Assembly (NCBI GenBank): GCA_900539655.1
Contig: UQCR01000016.1
Coordinates: 16,733 to 80,732, forward strand
Reading direction: 5' to 3'
From: an uncultured Robinsoniella sp.
GTDB taxonomy: Bacteria; Bacillota; Clostridia; Lachnospirales; Lachnospiraceae
Length of the DNA stretch: 64,000 nt
In this document: piece by piece, positions 6,577 through 14,900 of the stretch
How positions within the stretch are numbered: position 1 is the first letter of the stretch
How the letters are laid out: every line of letters starts with the position of its first letter
Program-made: the position numbers and the translations under genes
The notes under the pieces: model-generated
Databases searched by the model: none
Told to the model about the DNA's origin: nothing
The model's input: only the letters and a program-made list of their open reading frames with translations

Positions 6577-8952
6577 ATGGCTGAAGATTTTATCCTGCGA
6601 GTCCGGGGTGAACTAGACCTAAGCTCAGCAGAACGCCAATGGAGTACTTTTATATCATCTAAAGACAAAACGTCCTTTGTGGTAAAAGCAGATCTTGATT
6701 TTGGCAACACTTTAAAAGAAGTGGATCAAATTAAATCTAAGATTGCAAAAGAGTTTGAAGGTGCTCTTGGGATCGACAGTAAAACGGCAAAGCGTTATGC
6801 GAATGCGCAATACAACGAAAGTCGTAAAGAGCACAAAAAATACATAGCAGATGTTAACAAAGCAGAAAATGAGGTGGCTGCTAATAAAAGGAAACAACTT
6901 CAGATAGCCACTAGGGAAGAAAGTGCCAGAAGAAAAAAAGAAGAAGCTGTAGAAAGTCGCTGGCAAAAAAATTTATATAATCAAGAGCAAGCTCAAGCTA
7001 AACAGGTTGCTAAGATCAAAGAAAATGATCTAAAGCAAACACGGAAAGCGGATGCAACTGATAGGCACCGACAGGTTCAGCAGCAAGTTGCAGAAATGAA
7101 AGCTAATGCTTATTCGAAAAATGCTCACAACAATTCCCTTGTTGAATCGGGAAAATCGAATATAGCAAAATGGACATCTGAGTATAAGGATAGGGCTAAA
7201 CAGATTGCTAAGATACAAAGCGATTTTCAAGATGGCAAATTTTTATCAAAATCATCTTCGATGTCAAAAAGTTTAAGACCCTATTCCAATCAAGAAACAG
7301 AACTGCTTAAACAGGCAAGACAGTACGAAAAAATTTACAACAATGCTTCTAGTAATATCCAAAGACATTTTAATCCAGAAGATTCTTTTAAGTTAAATGA
7401 TAAAGCTTTAATAGCAAATTTCAACAATTTGGAAGACTCTGCTAAACGATTTGGTAATACCATGAAAGCTGTTTCTAATGATTCGTCAGGATTTATTTCA
7501 ACTTTCGAAGCCACCACAGCATCAAACAAAACATTGACTTGGTTAAACAACAATACAAAAGCCGCCAAGAAATATGGTGACGCTTTAAAGCAATTAGCAG
7601 AACAGCAACGCAATAATACTGATAAAAGTATTGCTGGGGATCTACAGAAACAAGTAAATGACATCAAAGCCAAAGCCTCTCTTGAAGGTTTGACTGGTAA
7701 TGGGTTTTTTGGCGAAATTGGACGTGGGTTTAAAGCAATCTCCCAGTTTGTCGGAGTATATGGTATTTTACAACGTGTGGTTAGTACGGTTGGGCAGATG
7801 GGAACCGAAGTCATCAAAGTCGATGATGCTATAACACAGTTGCGAATGTCAACTGGCGCAAGCGCAGGCGATGCTTCAAAGATGATGAAAACTTATTCAG
7901 AAATGGGCAAAGAGCTGAAAGCAACTGGTGTAGATGTAGCAACCAGCGCAACTGAATGGCTCAAGCAAGGGAAAACAATCAAGGAATCTAATGCTTTAGC
8001 TAAGGATTCAATTGTTCTATCTAAAATTGGCGATTTATCTTCTGAGGATTCTACCAAATATCTGACAAGCGCAATGAAGGGGTATGATGTTGCGGTTGAA
8101 GATACCAGTAACATTATCGATAAATTATCAGCAGTGGATCTTGTATCTGCGACAGATGTTGGCGGTCTGGCAACCGGTATGTCGGAAGTTGCAGCTAATG
8201 CAGATTTGGCTGGCATATCAATGGATAAATTATTAGGTTACTTGGCAGTAATCGGGGAAACCACTCAGCAAGGAATGTCATCTGTTGGTACTTCACTTAA
8301 TGCAGTTTTCTCCAGAATGGGTAATATTAAACTTTCTCGTTTAAAAGATTATCAAAATGACGACGGGGAAGATCTTTCAAACGTAGAAACCGTTTTGAAA
8401 GGTGAAGGGTTATCTCTAAGAAATGCGGAAGGTGAATTCCGAAACTTCGGTGATGTTCTGGACGAGACTGCAAACAAATGGGATTCCTTCTCTTCTGTTT
8501 CACAACGTGCTGTTGCGAGCGCTTTTGCTGGTACTCATCACATGAATGATTTTATAATCTTAATGCAGAACTATGGCACTGCAATGGATTATAGCAAGGA
8601 ATCGGCAAATTCATCTGGGCAAGCGCTTGAAAAGTTTTCTAGTTATCAGGATTCATTGACGGGTAAATTGGAAGGATTTGAAAATTCATTTCAAAATATC
8701 TCTTCGTCTGTCCTTGATTCTGATTTTTTAAAATCTGGTTTAGATATGGGATCTGGATTTTTAGATTTCCTAGATTCTATTATAGATAAAATAGGCATAT
8801 TGACACCTTTATTAGCGGGGGCTGGATTAGGTGTTGGTATTTCAAAATTTGTAAAGAACTTCGATCAGCCACAAATCCACAGGCTGTCTCAGTTTTCCGA
8901 TATTTCTGAGTGGGTCTATTATGGGGGAGAATATGTCATAATGGCGGCATAA
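6577..8952 (+). CDS. Tape measure protein, 5' exon (exon ends near 8865)
   Basis: Frame of 791 codons, ATG after AAAGGGGG. The tape measure protein fixes tail length and is ejected ahead of DNA. Residues ~60-160 are a long charged coiled coil. Residues ~405-610 match the TP901/PhageMin tail tape measure core: Val-Asp-Asp-Ala-Ile-Thr-Gln-Leu-Arg, Trp-Leu-Lys-Gln-Gly, Ala-Val-Asp-Leu-Val-Ser-Ala-Thr. A hydrophobic segment follows at ~740-755. The last ~28 codons (8866-8952) differ in character, contain hairpins, and end in a stop inside what I call a group I intron. With the predicted splice at 8865/8866 the exon is 763 codons and joins in frame to 11912. Alternatively the gene is simply broken. 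Confidence 0.85.
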   Translation: MAEDFILRVRGELDLSSAERQWSTFISSKDKTSFVVKADLDFGNTLKEVDQIKSKIAKEFEGALGIDSKTAKRYANAQYNESRKEHKKYIADVNKAENEVAANKRKQLQIATREESARRKKEEAVESRWQKNLYNQEQAQAKQVAKIKENDLKQTRKADATDRHRQVQQQVAEMKANAYSKNAHNNSLVESGKSNIAKWTSEYKDRAKQIAKIQSDFQDGKFLSKSSSMSKSLRPYSNQETELLKQARQYEKIYNNASSNIQRHFNPEDSFKLNDKALIANFNNLEDSAKRFGNTMKAVSNDSSGFISTFEATTASNKTLTWLNNNTKAAKKYGDALKQLAEQQRNNTDKSIAGDLQKQVNDIKAKASLEGLTGNGFFGEIGRGFKAISQFVGVYGILQRVVSTVGQMGTEVIKVDDAITQLRMSTGASAGDASKMMKTYSEMGKELKATGVDVATSATEWLKQGKTIKESNALAKDSIVLSKIGDLSSEDSTKYLTSAMKGYDVAVEDTSNIIDKLSAVDLVSATDVGGLATGMSEVAANADLAGISMDKLLGYLAVIGETTQQGMSSVGTSLNAVFSRMGNIKLSRLKDYQNDDGEDLSNVETVLKGEGLSLRNAEGEFRNFGDVLDETANKWDSFSSVSQRAVASAFAGTHHMNDFIILMQNYGTAMDYSKESANSSGQALEKFSSYQDSLTGKLEGFENSFQNISSSVLDSDFLKSGLDMGSGFLDFLDSIIDKIGILTPLLAGAGLGVGISKFVKNFDQPQIHRLSQFSDISEWVYYGGEYVIMAA

Positions 8953-9316
8953 ACAATTCCATGAGAAGAAAGTTCTAAAATAACAAGAGGATTAATTGCT
9001 TGAATCCCTAATACTAATTACGCTACAACATGACCGCGAGGTGGGTGTGAATGCAGATGAAAATCAAAAAAGTTAATTAGTTGCATATGGTAAAACATAA
9101 CAAAGCACCGTTTGGTGTCCTAAGTGCGTATCTTTAAAAATGGGTAATAAGCAGCTAGCCATACCAACGTTTAGTAATGCTATATAATCCGGTAGTAAAA
9201 ATAGCCAACGCTATGCCGGGATAAAAGTATGAATGGTCTGGAGTGTTCAACGGGCACCACTCCTCGCAGTAATTGAGGCCAAAGTTCAAATTGCTGTTAA
9301 TGTATGTCCTAAGTGT
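8866..9316 (+). ncRNA. Group I ribozyme core
   Basis: Pairings found by eye, in group I order. P1: AGAACTT (8855-8861) with AAGTTCT (8970-8976). P3: GCGAGG plus GGTG (9036-9047) with CACTCCTCGC (9258-9267), ten pairs with a two-base bulge. J3/4: TGA. P4: ATGCA (9051-9055) with TGCAT (9082-9086). P5: GAT/ATC capped by a GAAA tetraloop (9056-9065). P7: GGGCA (9252-9256) with TGTCC (9305-9309). P8: CAGTAATT (9267-9274) with AATTGCTG (9289-9296). The R region GTTCAACG (9245-9252) matches the GUUCAACG of the T4 td intron, and ATGTCC lies where the S element is expected. P3 and P7 form the diagnostic pseudoknot. P6 was not resolved. Confidence 0.82.
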
Positions 9317-9447
9317 AAAATATATAATACCTTCAAAATATTAACTTAATTTTTGTACAGTTTTTTGATTTGCTCACATTTATGTTGATTTTTAAATGTT
9401 TTTAGCGTATCATGTTCGTATAAACTAATCAACGCTAAAGTGTTTTT

Positions 9448-9461
9448 CGAACGTGTGTTCA
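9448..9461 (+). promoter_or_regulatory. LexA (SOS) box upstream of intron operon
   Basis: CGAACGTGTGTTCA differs at one base from the Firmicute LexA consensus CGAAC-N4-GTTCG. It lies 61 bases before the TTG start of the STAS/ATPase gene and just upstream of a plausible -10 (TATACAAT near 9494-9501). LexA binding here would keep the operon silent until DNA damage. Confidence 0.65.
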
Positions 9462-9521
9462 ATAGATTCTACTGGAAAAAATTAAAATTTTGATATACAA
9501 TAAATATATGGAGGTATTAAC

Positions 9522-10433
9522 TTGCTATATAGCCATCAGTTTGATATTACAGTTCCTTTTAATTGCAATATGAATAATGATGTTAAGACATATGTCACAT
9601 TAATCAATTTATATCATATATTAAATACGAATCAAAAAAAAGAAATATTACTTAATTTTAATGGAGTCAATTTTCTTTCAGCCAACTTATTAGCGCTTTT
9701 AGGCTGTTGTGTAGATAATACTATTGCTAATTGTGAACATAAAATTGCAGTTGGTAACCTTCATCCAAAAATAAAAGAAGTAATGCAAAAAAATGGGTTT
9801 AATCGGTATTTTACTTGGGAAGACTTAAAAGATACATATCATAGTACTATGGATTATGCTATTTTTAAAGCAAATACTGAACATTTAGTAGATTTTGAAA
9901 AATATCTAATATTAAATGTATTTTCTCGCGATAATCTACCATTAATGCAGCAAGCATTTAAAGATCGTATTATAGATAATTTTTTAGAAATATTCAATAA
10001 TGTCATCGATCATGCTGATAGCTCATATGTTTATGTATGTGGACAATATTTTCACAAAAGTTCAAAATTATCTTTTACAATTGTAGATTTAGGGAAGACT
10101 ATAAATACTAATGTAACTACTTATTTAACATATCTAGAAAAGCCTATACCAAATAACACATTAGAATGGGCGATTATTCCAGGAAATTCAACTAAGTCAG
10201 CTTCGGCTCCAGGCGGATTAGGTTTCAGCATGCTTCTAGATTTCTTAAAACATAATAAAGGATTTTTTACACTTATTTCAGATAATGAATTATATGAAAT
10301 AACTGGGAACAAAGAACGTTTTTCATCATTACCAATGGCATTTCCTGGAACAATAGTAACCATAACCATAAATCTCAAAGATAGCCATGCATATTTTTTA
10401 ACAAATAACAAAAATAATATCATTGTATTTTAG
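9522..10433 (+). CDS. STAS domain plus GHKL (HATPase_c) ATPase fusion
   Basis: 303 residues from TTG 9522 after GGAGGTATTAAC. Residues ~1-105 look like a STAS-type sandwich (Lys-Glu-Ile-Leu-Leu-Asn-Phe-Asn-Gly-Val strand, then Ser-Ala-Asn-Leu-Leu-Ala-Leu). Residues ~145-290 show GHKL ATPase boxes: N box Glu-Ile-Phe-Asn-Asn-Val-Ile-Asp-His-Ala, G1 box Val-Asp-Leu-Gly-Lys, G2 box Pro-Gly-Gly-Leu-Gly-Phe-Ser-Met. Families of this kind include anti-sigma kinases such as SpoIIAB/RsbW, which phosphorylate STAS antagonists in partner switches. There is no histidine kinase H box. First gene of the intron operon, ten bases before a STAS-like gene. I infer a switch module; the target is unknown. Confidence 0.75.
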   Translation: MLYSHQFDITVPFNCNMNNDVKTYVTLINLYHILNTNQKKEILLNFNGVNFLSANLLALLGCCVDNTIANCEHKIAVGNLHPKIKEVMQKNGFNRYFTWEDLKDTYHSTMDYAIFKANTEHLVDFEKYLILNVFSRDNLPLMQQAFKDRIIDNFLEIFNNVIDHADSSYVYVCGQYFHKSSKLSFTIVDLGKTINTNVTTYLTYLEKPIPNNTLEWAIIPGNSTKSASAPGGLGFSMLLDFLKHNKGFFTLISDNELYEITGNKERFSSLPMAFPGTIVTITINLKDSHAYFLTNNKNNIIVF

Positions 10434-10443
10434 GAGGTGTATC

Positions 10444-10791
10444 ATGCAAATACAAAACTTTAATATTGCTGATCTTATACAAAGCCCATCAGCACTTACA
10501 CGTGAGCAAGGAACAATTATTTATAGCAAAATAATTCCTTTGTTAAATAATAATAATAAAGTAGTACTTGATTTCTCAGAAATAGAGAGTATTATTACGC
10601 CGTTTCTAAATGTATCGATTGGTAAATTATACGAAACATATAGCAGCGAGCAATTGCAGAATTTACTTGAAGTTACCAATTTACCAGAGGGTACGAGTTC
10701 AAAATTCCAAACTGTAATCAATAATGCTAAACACTACTATAAAGATAAAGATAATTTTAAAAAAGTTGTCAAGGAAGTGATTGATAATTAA
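10444..10791 (+). CDS. DUF4325 STAS-like protein
   Basis: 115 residues from ATG 10444, chosen for the TAGGAGGTG site just upstream. It follows the DUF4325 pattern: Ser-Ala-Leu-Thr-Arg-Glu-Gln-Gly near the start, then Lys-Val-Val-Leu-Asp-Phe-Ser-Glu-Ile-Glu-Ser-Ile, a Phe-Leu-Asn-Val helix, and a C-terminal Asn-Asn-Ala-Lys-His-Tyr-Tyr-Lys segment. DUF4325 proteins are STAS-like and often neighbour an ATPase of the upstream type, so the pair could form an anti-sigma/anti-anti-sigma style switch. Its stop overlaps the ATG of the PIN gene (TAATG), implying coupled synthesis. No biochemical function is known to me for this combination. Confidence 0.75.
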   Translation: MQIQNFNIADLIQSPSALTREQGTIIYSKIIPLLNNNNKVVLDFSEIESIITPFLNVSIGKLYETYSSEQLQNLLEVTNLPEGTSSKFQTVINNAKHYYKDKDNFKKVVKEVIDN

Positions 10792-11360
10792 TGAAGAAAA
10801 AAATGTCGTCCAAAATACCCATTAGTACTTTTCAACCAACTGAACACGATACGATTATTTTAGATACTAATATATTAATAGACTTATTTTATCCATTAAA
10901 TTTTGAAAATGATAATAATCATATTGACAAATTATACTCTAATTTAATGAGCGCTAAAAGTAAACTTATAATATCTTCTGTTCAAGTTTCAGAATTTATT
11001 AATCGCTGTATTAGGATACAATATAATCTCTATAGAAAAAGTATAAACAAAGAAGAATTATTTGATTTTAAAAAAGATTATCGATGTACCGATGACTACA
11101 GGGATCAAATGAATGGTATATTAGATATTATTAAAACAGATATTATCCCTTCATTTCAATTTATCGATGATGGATTTAGCGATATGAAACATGATAATAT
11201 TTTTTTATATGGATTTTCATATGACTTTAATGATGCGTTAATTGTCCAAATTGCCAAACAACAAAATGCAATTATTGTTACGAATGATCGAGACTATGCT
11301 AATTATGGAAATGATTTTCCTATCGTTACAAATAATAAATTTTTGTTGATGCTTAACTAA
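10791..11360 (+). CDS. PIN-domain ribonuclease
   Basis: 189 residues; ATG overlaps the previous stop by one base. PIN hallmarks are complete: Ile-Ile-Leu-Asp-Thr-Asn-Ile-Leu-Ile-Asp (first Asp, residues ~24-33), Val-Ser-Glu-Phe-Ile-Asn-Arg (acidic helix residue near 65), Asp-Phe-Asn-Asp-Ala-Leu-Ile-Val (third acid near 147), and Val-Thr-Asn-Asp-Arg-Asp-Tyr (last acids near 166). PIN proteins are Mg-dependent single-strand RNases and many are toxins. Here the coupled upstream genes are STAS/ATPase proteins instead of a usual VapB antitoxin. It is most simply the effector of the operon. A strong terminator follows. Confidence 0.8.
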   Translation: MKKKMSSKIPISTFQPTEHDTIILDTNILIDLFYPLNFENDNNHIDKLYSNLMSAKSKLIISSVQVSEFINRCIRIQYNLYRKSINKEELFDFKKDYRCTDDYRDQMNGILDIIKTDIIPSFQFIDDGFSDMKHDNIFLYGFSYDFNDALIVQIAKQQNAIIVTNDRDYANYGNDFPIVTNNKFLLMLN

Positions 11361-11376
11361 TACATAATAAGACTAA

Positions 11377-11407
11377 TAGACCAGTACTCTTCTACTGGTC
11401 TATTTTT
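11377..11407. terminator. Two-way terminator inside the intron
   Basis: Perfect nine-pair stem TAGACCAGT/ACTGGTCTA with T-rich flanks on both strands, between the convergent PIN gene and zinc-ribbon gene. It would also cut tape measure transcripts short unless late transcription reads through. Confidence 0.85.
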
Positions 11408-11409
11408 AC

Positions 11410-11853
11410 TTACTTGATTTTAGCCCCACACTTATTACAGATTAACTCGACCTTATTTGTGATAAAACCCGTTAAAAGGCTATACTTTTTGCGTACAGGT
11501 GTAAACTCTGTACCGCCACATTTTGGACATTTCTTGGTATTCGCGGTTGGTGCGCTTTTTCTTTCATTAAGGACTGCGGTTCTATGATCGAGTGTTGTAT
11601 GCTTTTCAAGTACTATTTTTTGATCACCACAGTTTTTACATCTGGTGGCTATTAGTTTTTTGTTTTCTTCTAGCGTTGCTTCGAGACAATTACATTTTTC
11701 ACATTGGAAATTGTCTAGGTAATCCTGTTTGCGCGCTTTAAATACTAGTTTATGACAGTTGTCGCAAAACTCGCAATAATCATACATATCATCAATACAA
11801 TCCCAGTTATCACTTTCACAACTTGGACATTTCTTGTTCAATTGTACTCCCAT
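11410..11853 (-). CDS. Multi-zinc-ribbon protein, antisense within the intron
   Basis: 147 residues, ATG 11853 with AAGGAGCTT upstream on the minus strand. It holds at least four Cys-x2-Cys knuckle pairs: Cys-Pro-Ser-Cys near residue 9, Cys-Glu-Phe-Cys near 27, Cys-Glu-Lys-Cys near 51, Cys-Lys-Asn-Cys near 72, then Cys-Pro-Lys-Cys near 109 and Cys-Asn-Lys-Cys near 138. That makes three stacked zinc ribbons, as in small phage and mobile-element proteins that bind nucleic acid or act as adaptors. Its promoter must lie in the last ~55 bases of the intron, so it runs against tape measure transcription. Function unknown; no nuclease motif is seen. Confidence 0.7.
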   Translation of the reverse strand: MGVQLNKKCPSCESDNWDCIDDMYDYCEFCDNCHKLVFKARKQDYLDNFQCEKCNCLEATLEENKKLIATRCKNCGDQKIVLEKHTTLDHRTAVLNERKSAPTANTKKCPKCGGTEFTPVRKKYSLLTGFITNKVELICNKCGAKIK

Positions 11854-11911
11854 ATATTAAGCTCCTTTTTATTTAATTATAATTTAAAATACACCACTTT
11901 GTAAACACTTG

Positions 11912-14900
11912 TCATTAAAAAATATCGGAAATGTTTTAAATGCATTTAAAAGTGGCTCTGACTTAACAGAAGTTGCTAAAAATATTGGGGATTTAGATAA
12001 AGCAGCAAAAGCAATGAATTCAGTAAAGGGATTACCTAAAGAAGACAAAGTTCATGCACTAAAGCAGGCGTTTCAAGGTATCAGTGAAGAATCCATTCAA
12101 GCAGCTATCAATTTGAATACCGTCGACAATGTAGTTGATAAAACATCTACTAAGGTAGGTGGATTAAAAAATGCATTTACTGGATTAGCTTCCACAATAG
12201 GAATCAGTACGACCACATTAGGGGTTCTCACAGGTGTTGTAGCTGCCGCAGGCGTAGGCTTTATGGCATATAGCATGTATCAAAAATATATTGAAGAGTG
12301 TGTCGAATCAGCCAAAGATGCTAGTGATGAGTGGACAACACAAAACAGTACTTTATCAGACCAAAAAGAAAAGATAAGCGAATTACGAAACGAATTGAAT
12401 TCCGGAAATCTTTCTGAGCAAGAAACTTACAGCATTAAGTCACAAATTCTTGATATACAAAAACAAATTGTATCGACTTATGGAGAACAAGCTAGTGGGA
12501 TTGATCTTATTAATGGTAATTTAGACAAACAGAAAGCTCTTATTGATCAAATTTCAAAATCCGAGGCAGATAGACTTATCAATGAAAACACGACTGGAAT
12601 TGATAAAGCTAAAAAAGAAATGGAAAAGAGTGACCGTAAGTATAAACTGGGCAGTTTAGGTGGAAACAACACTGAATTAAATGAGGAACTAAAGAATTTA
12701 GTATCTAAATATTCACATAAGGGAATTTCTTTTGGAGCCCAAGACCATAACAGTCTTAAAGTACCAATCTATTTTGAAGGTGATGCGAAAACTGCAGATG
12801 CTGTAATTAATGACTTTGCAACCGACGTAAAGAAAATACAGGAAAAATATAAAGATGATCAGATCGATAACAGCTGGTTCCAAGAGATATCCTCTTCCGC
12901 TTCATCAGCACTCAAAGACAATAAAGAAATTTTAACTGAATATAAAGATTTATATAATCAATCTTTGATGGCAGATATGTTTCGCAAGGGAACAAAAGAT
13001 ACTGATCCTGCGGGTATTCTCAATAAATATCGAGATGCCGTAGAAAAATACAATGAAGCATTATTGAAAGATGATGAGAATTCCAAAGCCAAAGCCTCTG
13101 CAGATTTTTCTAAAGTTCAAGAATCAGTTGATGGCATTTTAAAATCCAATCCAGAGTATGCCGATATTTTTAATGAAATTAGCCAAGCTTTAGATAAATC
13201 AACTGCTAAAGCTTATGAATTTAATGAGGCTATATCAGGAAAGAAAAAAGGCGGCAAGGCAGATGCTATAAAACGAAATTCTGACCGTCTAAAAGATGAG
13301 AAACTATCTAATATAGATGTGGAAGCAGCATTCCTTACAGATGGATATCAAAAAGGGGAAGCCTATATATTAAACCTCGCAACAGCATGGGGTATTACCG
13401 CAGATTCCTCTTCAGAAGAAATCACACAATTTACAGATGCATTAATTAAAGCTGGAATTATTAGTGGAAAAGTCTCATCTGATATGGCAGAGGATGCCGA
13501 GATAATTCCAAGAAAACTCTCAGAATTATTGGTTGACGACGAAGGAAAAGAAACTTCATTTAGCAAGCAAGTGGGTTCCTATGAGAAGTCACTGGACACA
13601 TTAAAAACAGCGATGGGTAAAGTCAATGCGGGGAATATTTCAGATTCGGAGTTAATGAATTTATTAACGGAATTCCCTGAATTAACCGATACCACAGATG
13701 ATTTGGCAACTGCTATACAGAATTTAATGGGCACAACAGCTGATGGCATATTAGGCACCTTAGATGAAAACATAAAAGCACTAAATGAAGCTGGGAAAGA
13801 CACCTCTGGACTAGAGAAATATCGAGATGCCATTGCAAATCTGAAAAAAGAGGCTTCCCAGACCGATTGGTATTCTAACCTCACAGATGGAATTGATAAA
13901 GCATTCTCTTCTGCAAATTCAGGGGATTCTTATGCAAAACTCATTGAATATGGTGAAAAGGCTAAAAAACTTCGTGAAGAAGGTCTTGTTGGTACAGACG
14001 ATTTCAAAGAGTTTGCCAAATTCATCTCTCCAACTGGCAGTGATGGTGTCCAAAACTTTGATGAGAACATAGGTAAATTCAATCGATACTTTACGGCAGA
14101 TTCAAACGAAGGTGTTCTAAACTTTTTAGATGACCTCAGCAACAAAACGGATAAAGCCGGGGAAAAATTAGCTACATTTGACGATGATGCTCAGAGTTGG
14201 TCTTTCAACATCAAAGACATGGAACAATCCGCAACGGATATGGGCATGAGCTTTGATGAAATGCTGGCAATGTTTGGTCGCCTGGAGGATTATGGTGCCC
14301 ACAATAATTTCTATCGTTCCACAGAAGAAGCAAGCGAACGCCTCACCACACTGTATACAGAAGCTGCTGAAGCCGAGAAACGGCTTGCTGAAATGGAGCA
14401 GACAGGACAGTATGAAACGAAAGACGAAAATGGAAACGCTCAATTCACTGTTGAAAACCAAGCAGCACTTGACGAACAGCGTGCAAAGGTAAACCAATAT
14501 AAACGGGATATACAAGAAACGCAAGAATGTCTGGATGCACTCATCAATAAAAGTGCTGACGATTATAACAAAGACTACGAAAATGCAAAGCACACATATG
14601 AACGTCTACAAGCGGAAAAAGAAAAGATTCTCTCAGAAGACACTTATGGAGAAAATTCAGAGGGTGTAGCAGCCGCTATTCAAAGAGATATCGATCAGAT
14701 TTTAAAAGACAATCCCAAGATTAAGATATCTGTAGAAGCGGAAACAGAGAATCCCCAGGAACCGAAAGAAGAAGTAGAAAAGGAAAAAGCTGAACTACCT
14801 GTTGAAGCAAAACTAATTAATCCTGGAAAGCTATTGGATGGCAATGATCCTGTTAGTCTTGAAGTTCATGCTAAAGAAACAATAAACCCCTTAATGTCAG

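Larger units (their letters stand above)
8866..11911 (+). mobile_element. Group I intron with a multigene cargo in the tape measure gene
   Basis: A 3,046-base insertion separating two in-frame halves of the tape measure gene. The 5' 450 bases hold a group I ribozyme core; the rest carries a LexA box, a three-gene operon (9522-11360), a two-way terminator and one opposing gene (11410-11853). Proposed boundaries: exon 1 ends in U8865, which faces G8965 of the guide sequence; the intron ends in G11911; guide bases 8961-8964 pair with exon 2 bases 11912-11915 (P10). The join reads Asn-Phe-Asp/Ser-Leu-Lys in frame. I see no LAGLIDADG, GIY-YIG, HNH or transposase gene. The layout (ribozyme at 5' end, cargo after it, 3' splice site at the far end) recalls clostridial IStrons, but without IS605 genes. 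Confidence 0.8.

Noticed and set aside
8940..8952. Simple stop mutation in the tape measure gene
   Set aside because: The stop lies in sequence that folds as the intron and the frame resumes only after 3 kb of unrelated genes.
9522..11360. Homing endonuclease in the intron
   Set aside because: The three plus-strand proteins show STAS/GHKL, DUF4325 and PIN features; I looked for LAGLIDADG, GIY-YIG and HNH patterns and saw none.
8866..11911. Group II intron as the tape measure insertion
   Set aside because: No GUGYG 5' end, no domain V hairpin near 11,880, and no reverse transcriptase; the pairings fit group I.
8866..11911. Insertion sequence or transposon
   Set aside because: No transposase frame, no convincing terminal inverted repeats and no target duplication at 8866/11911.
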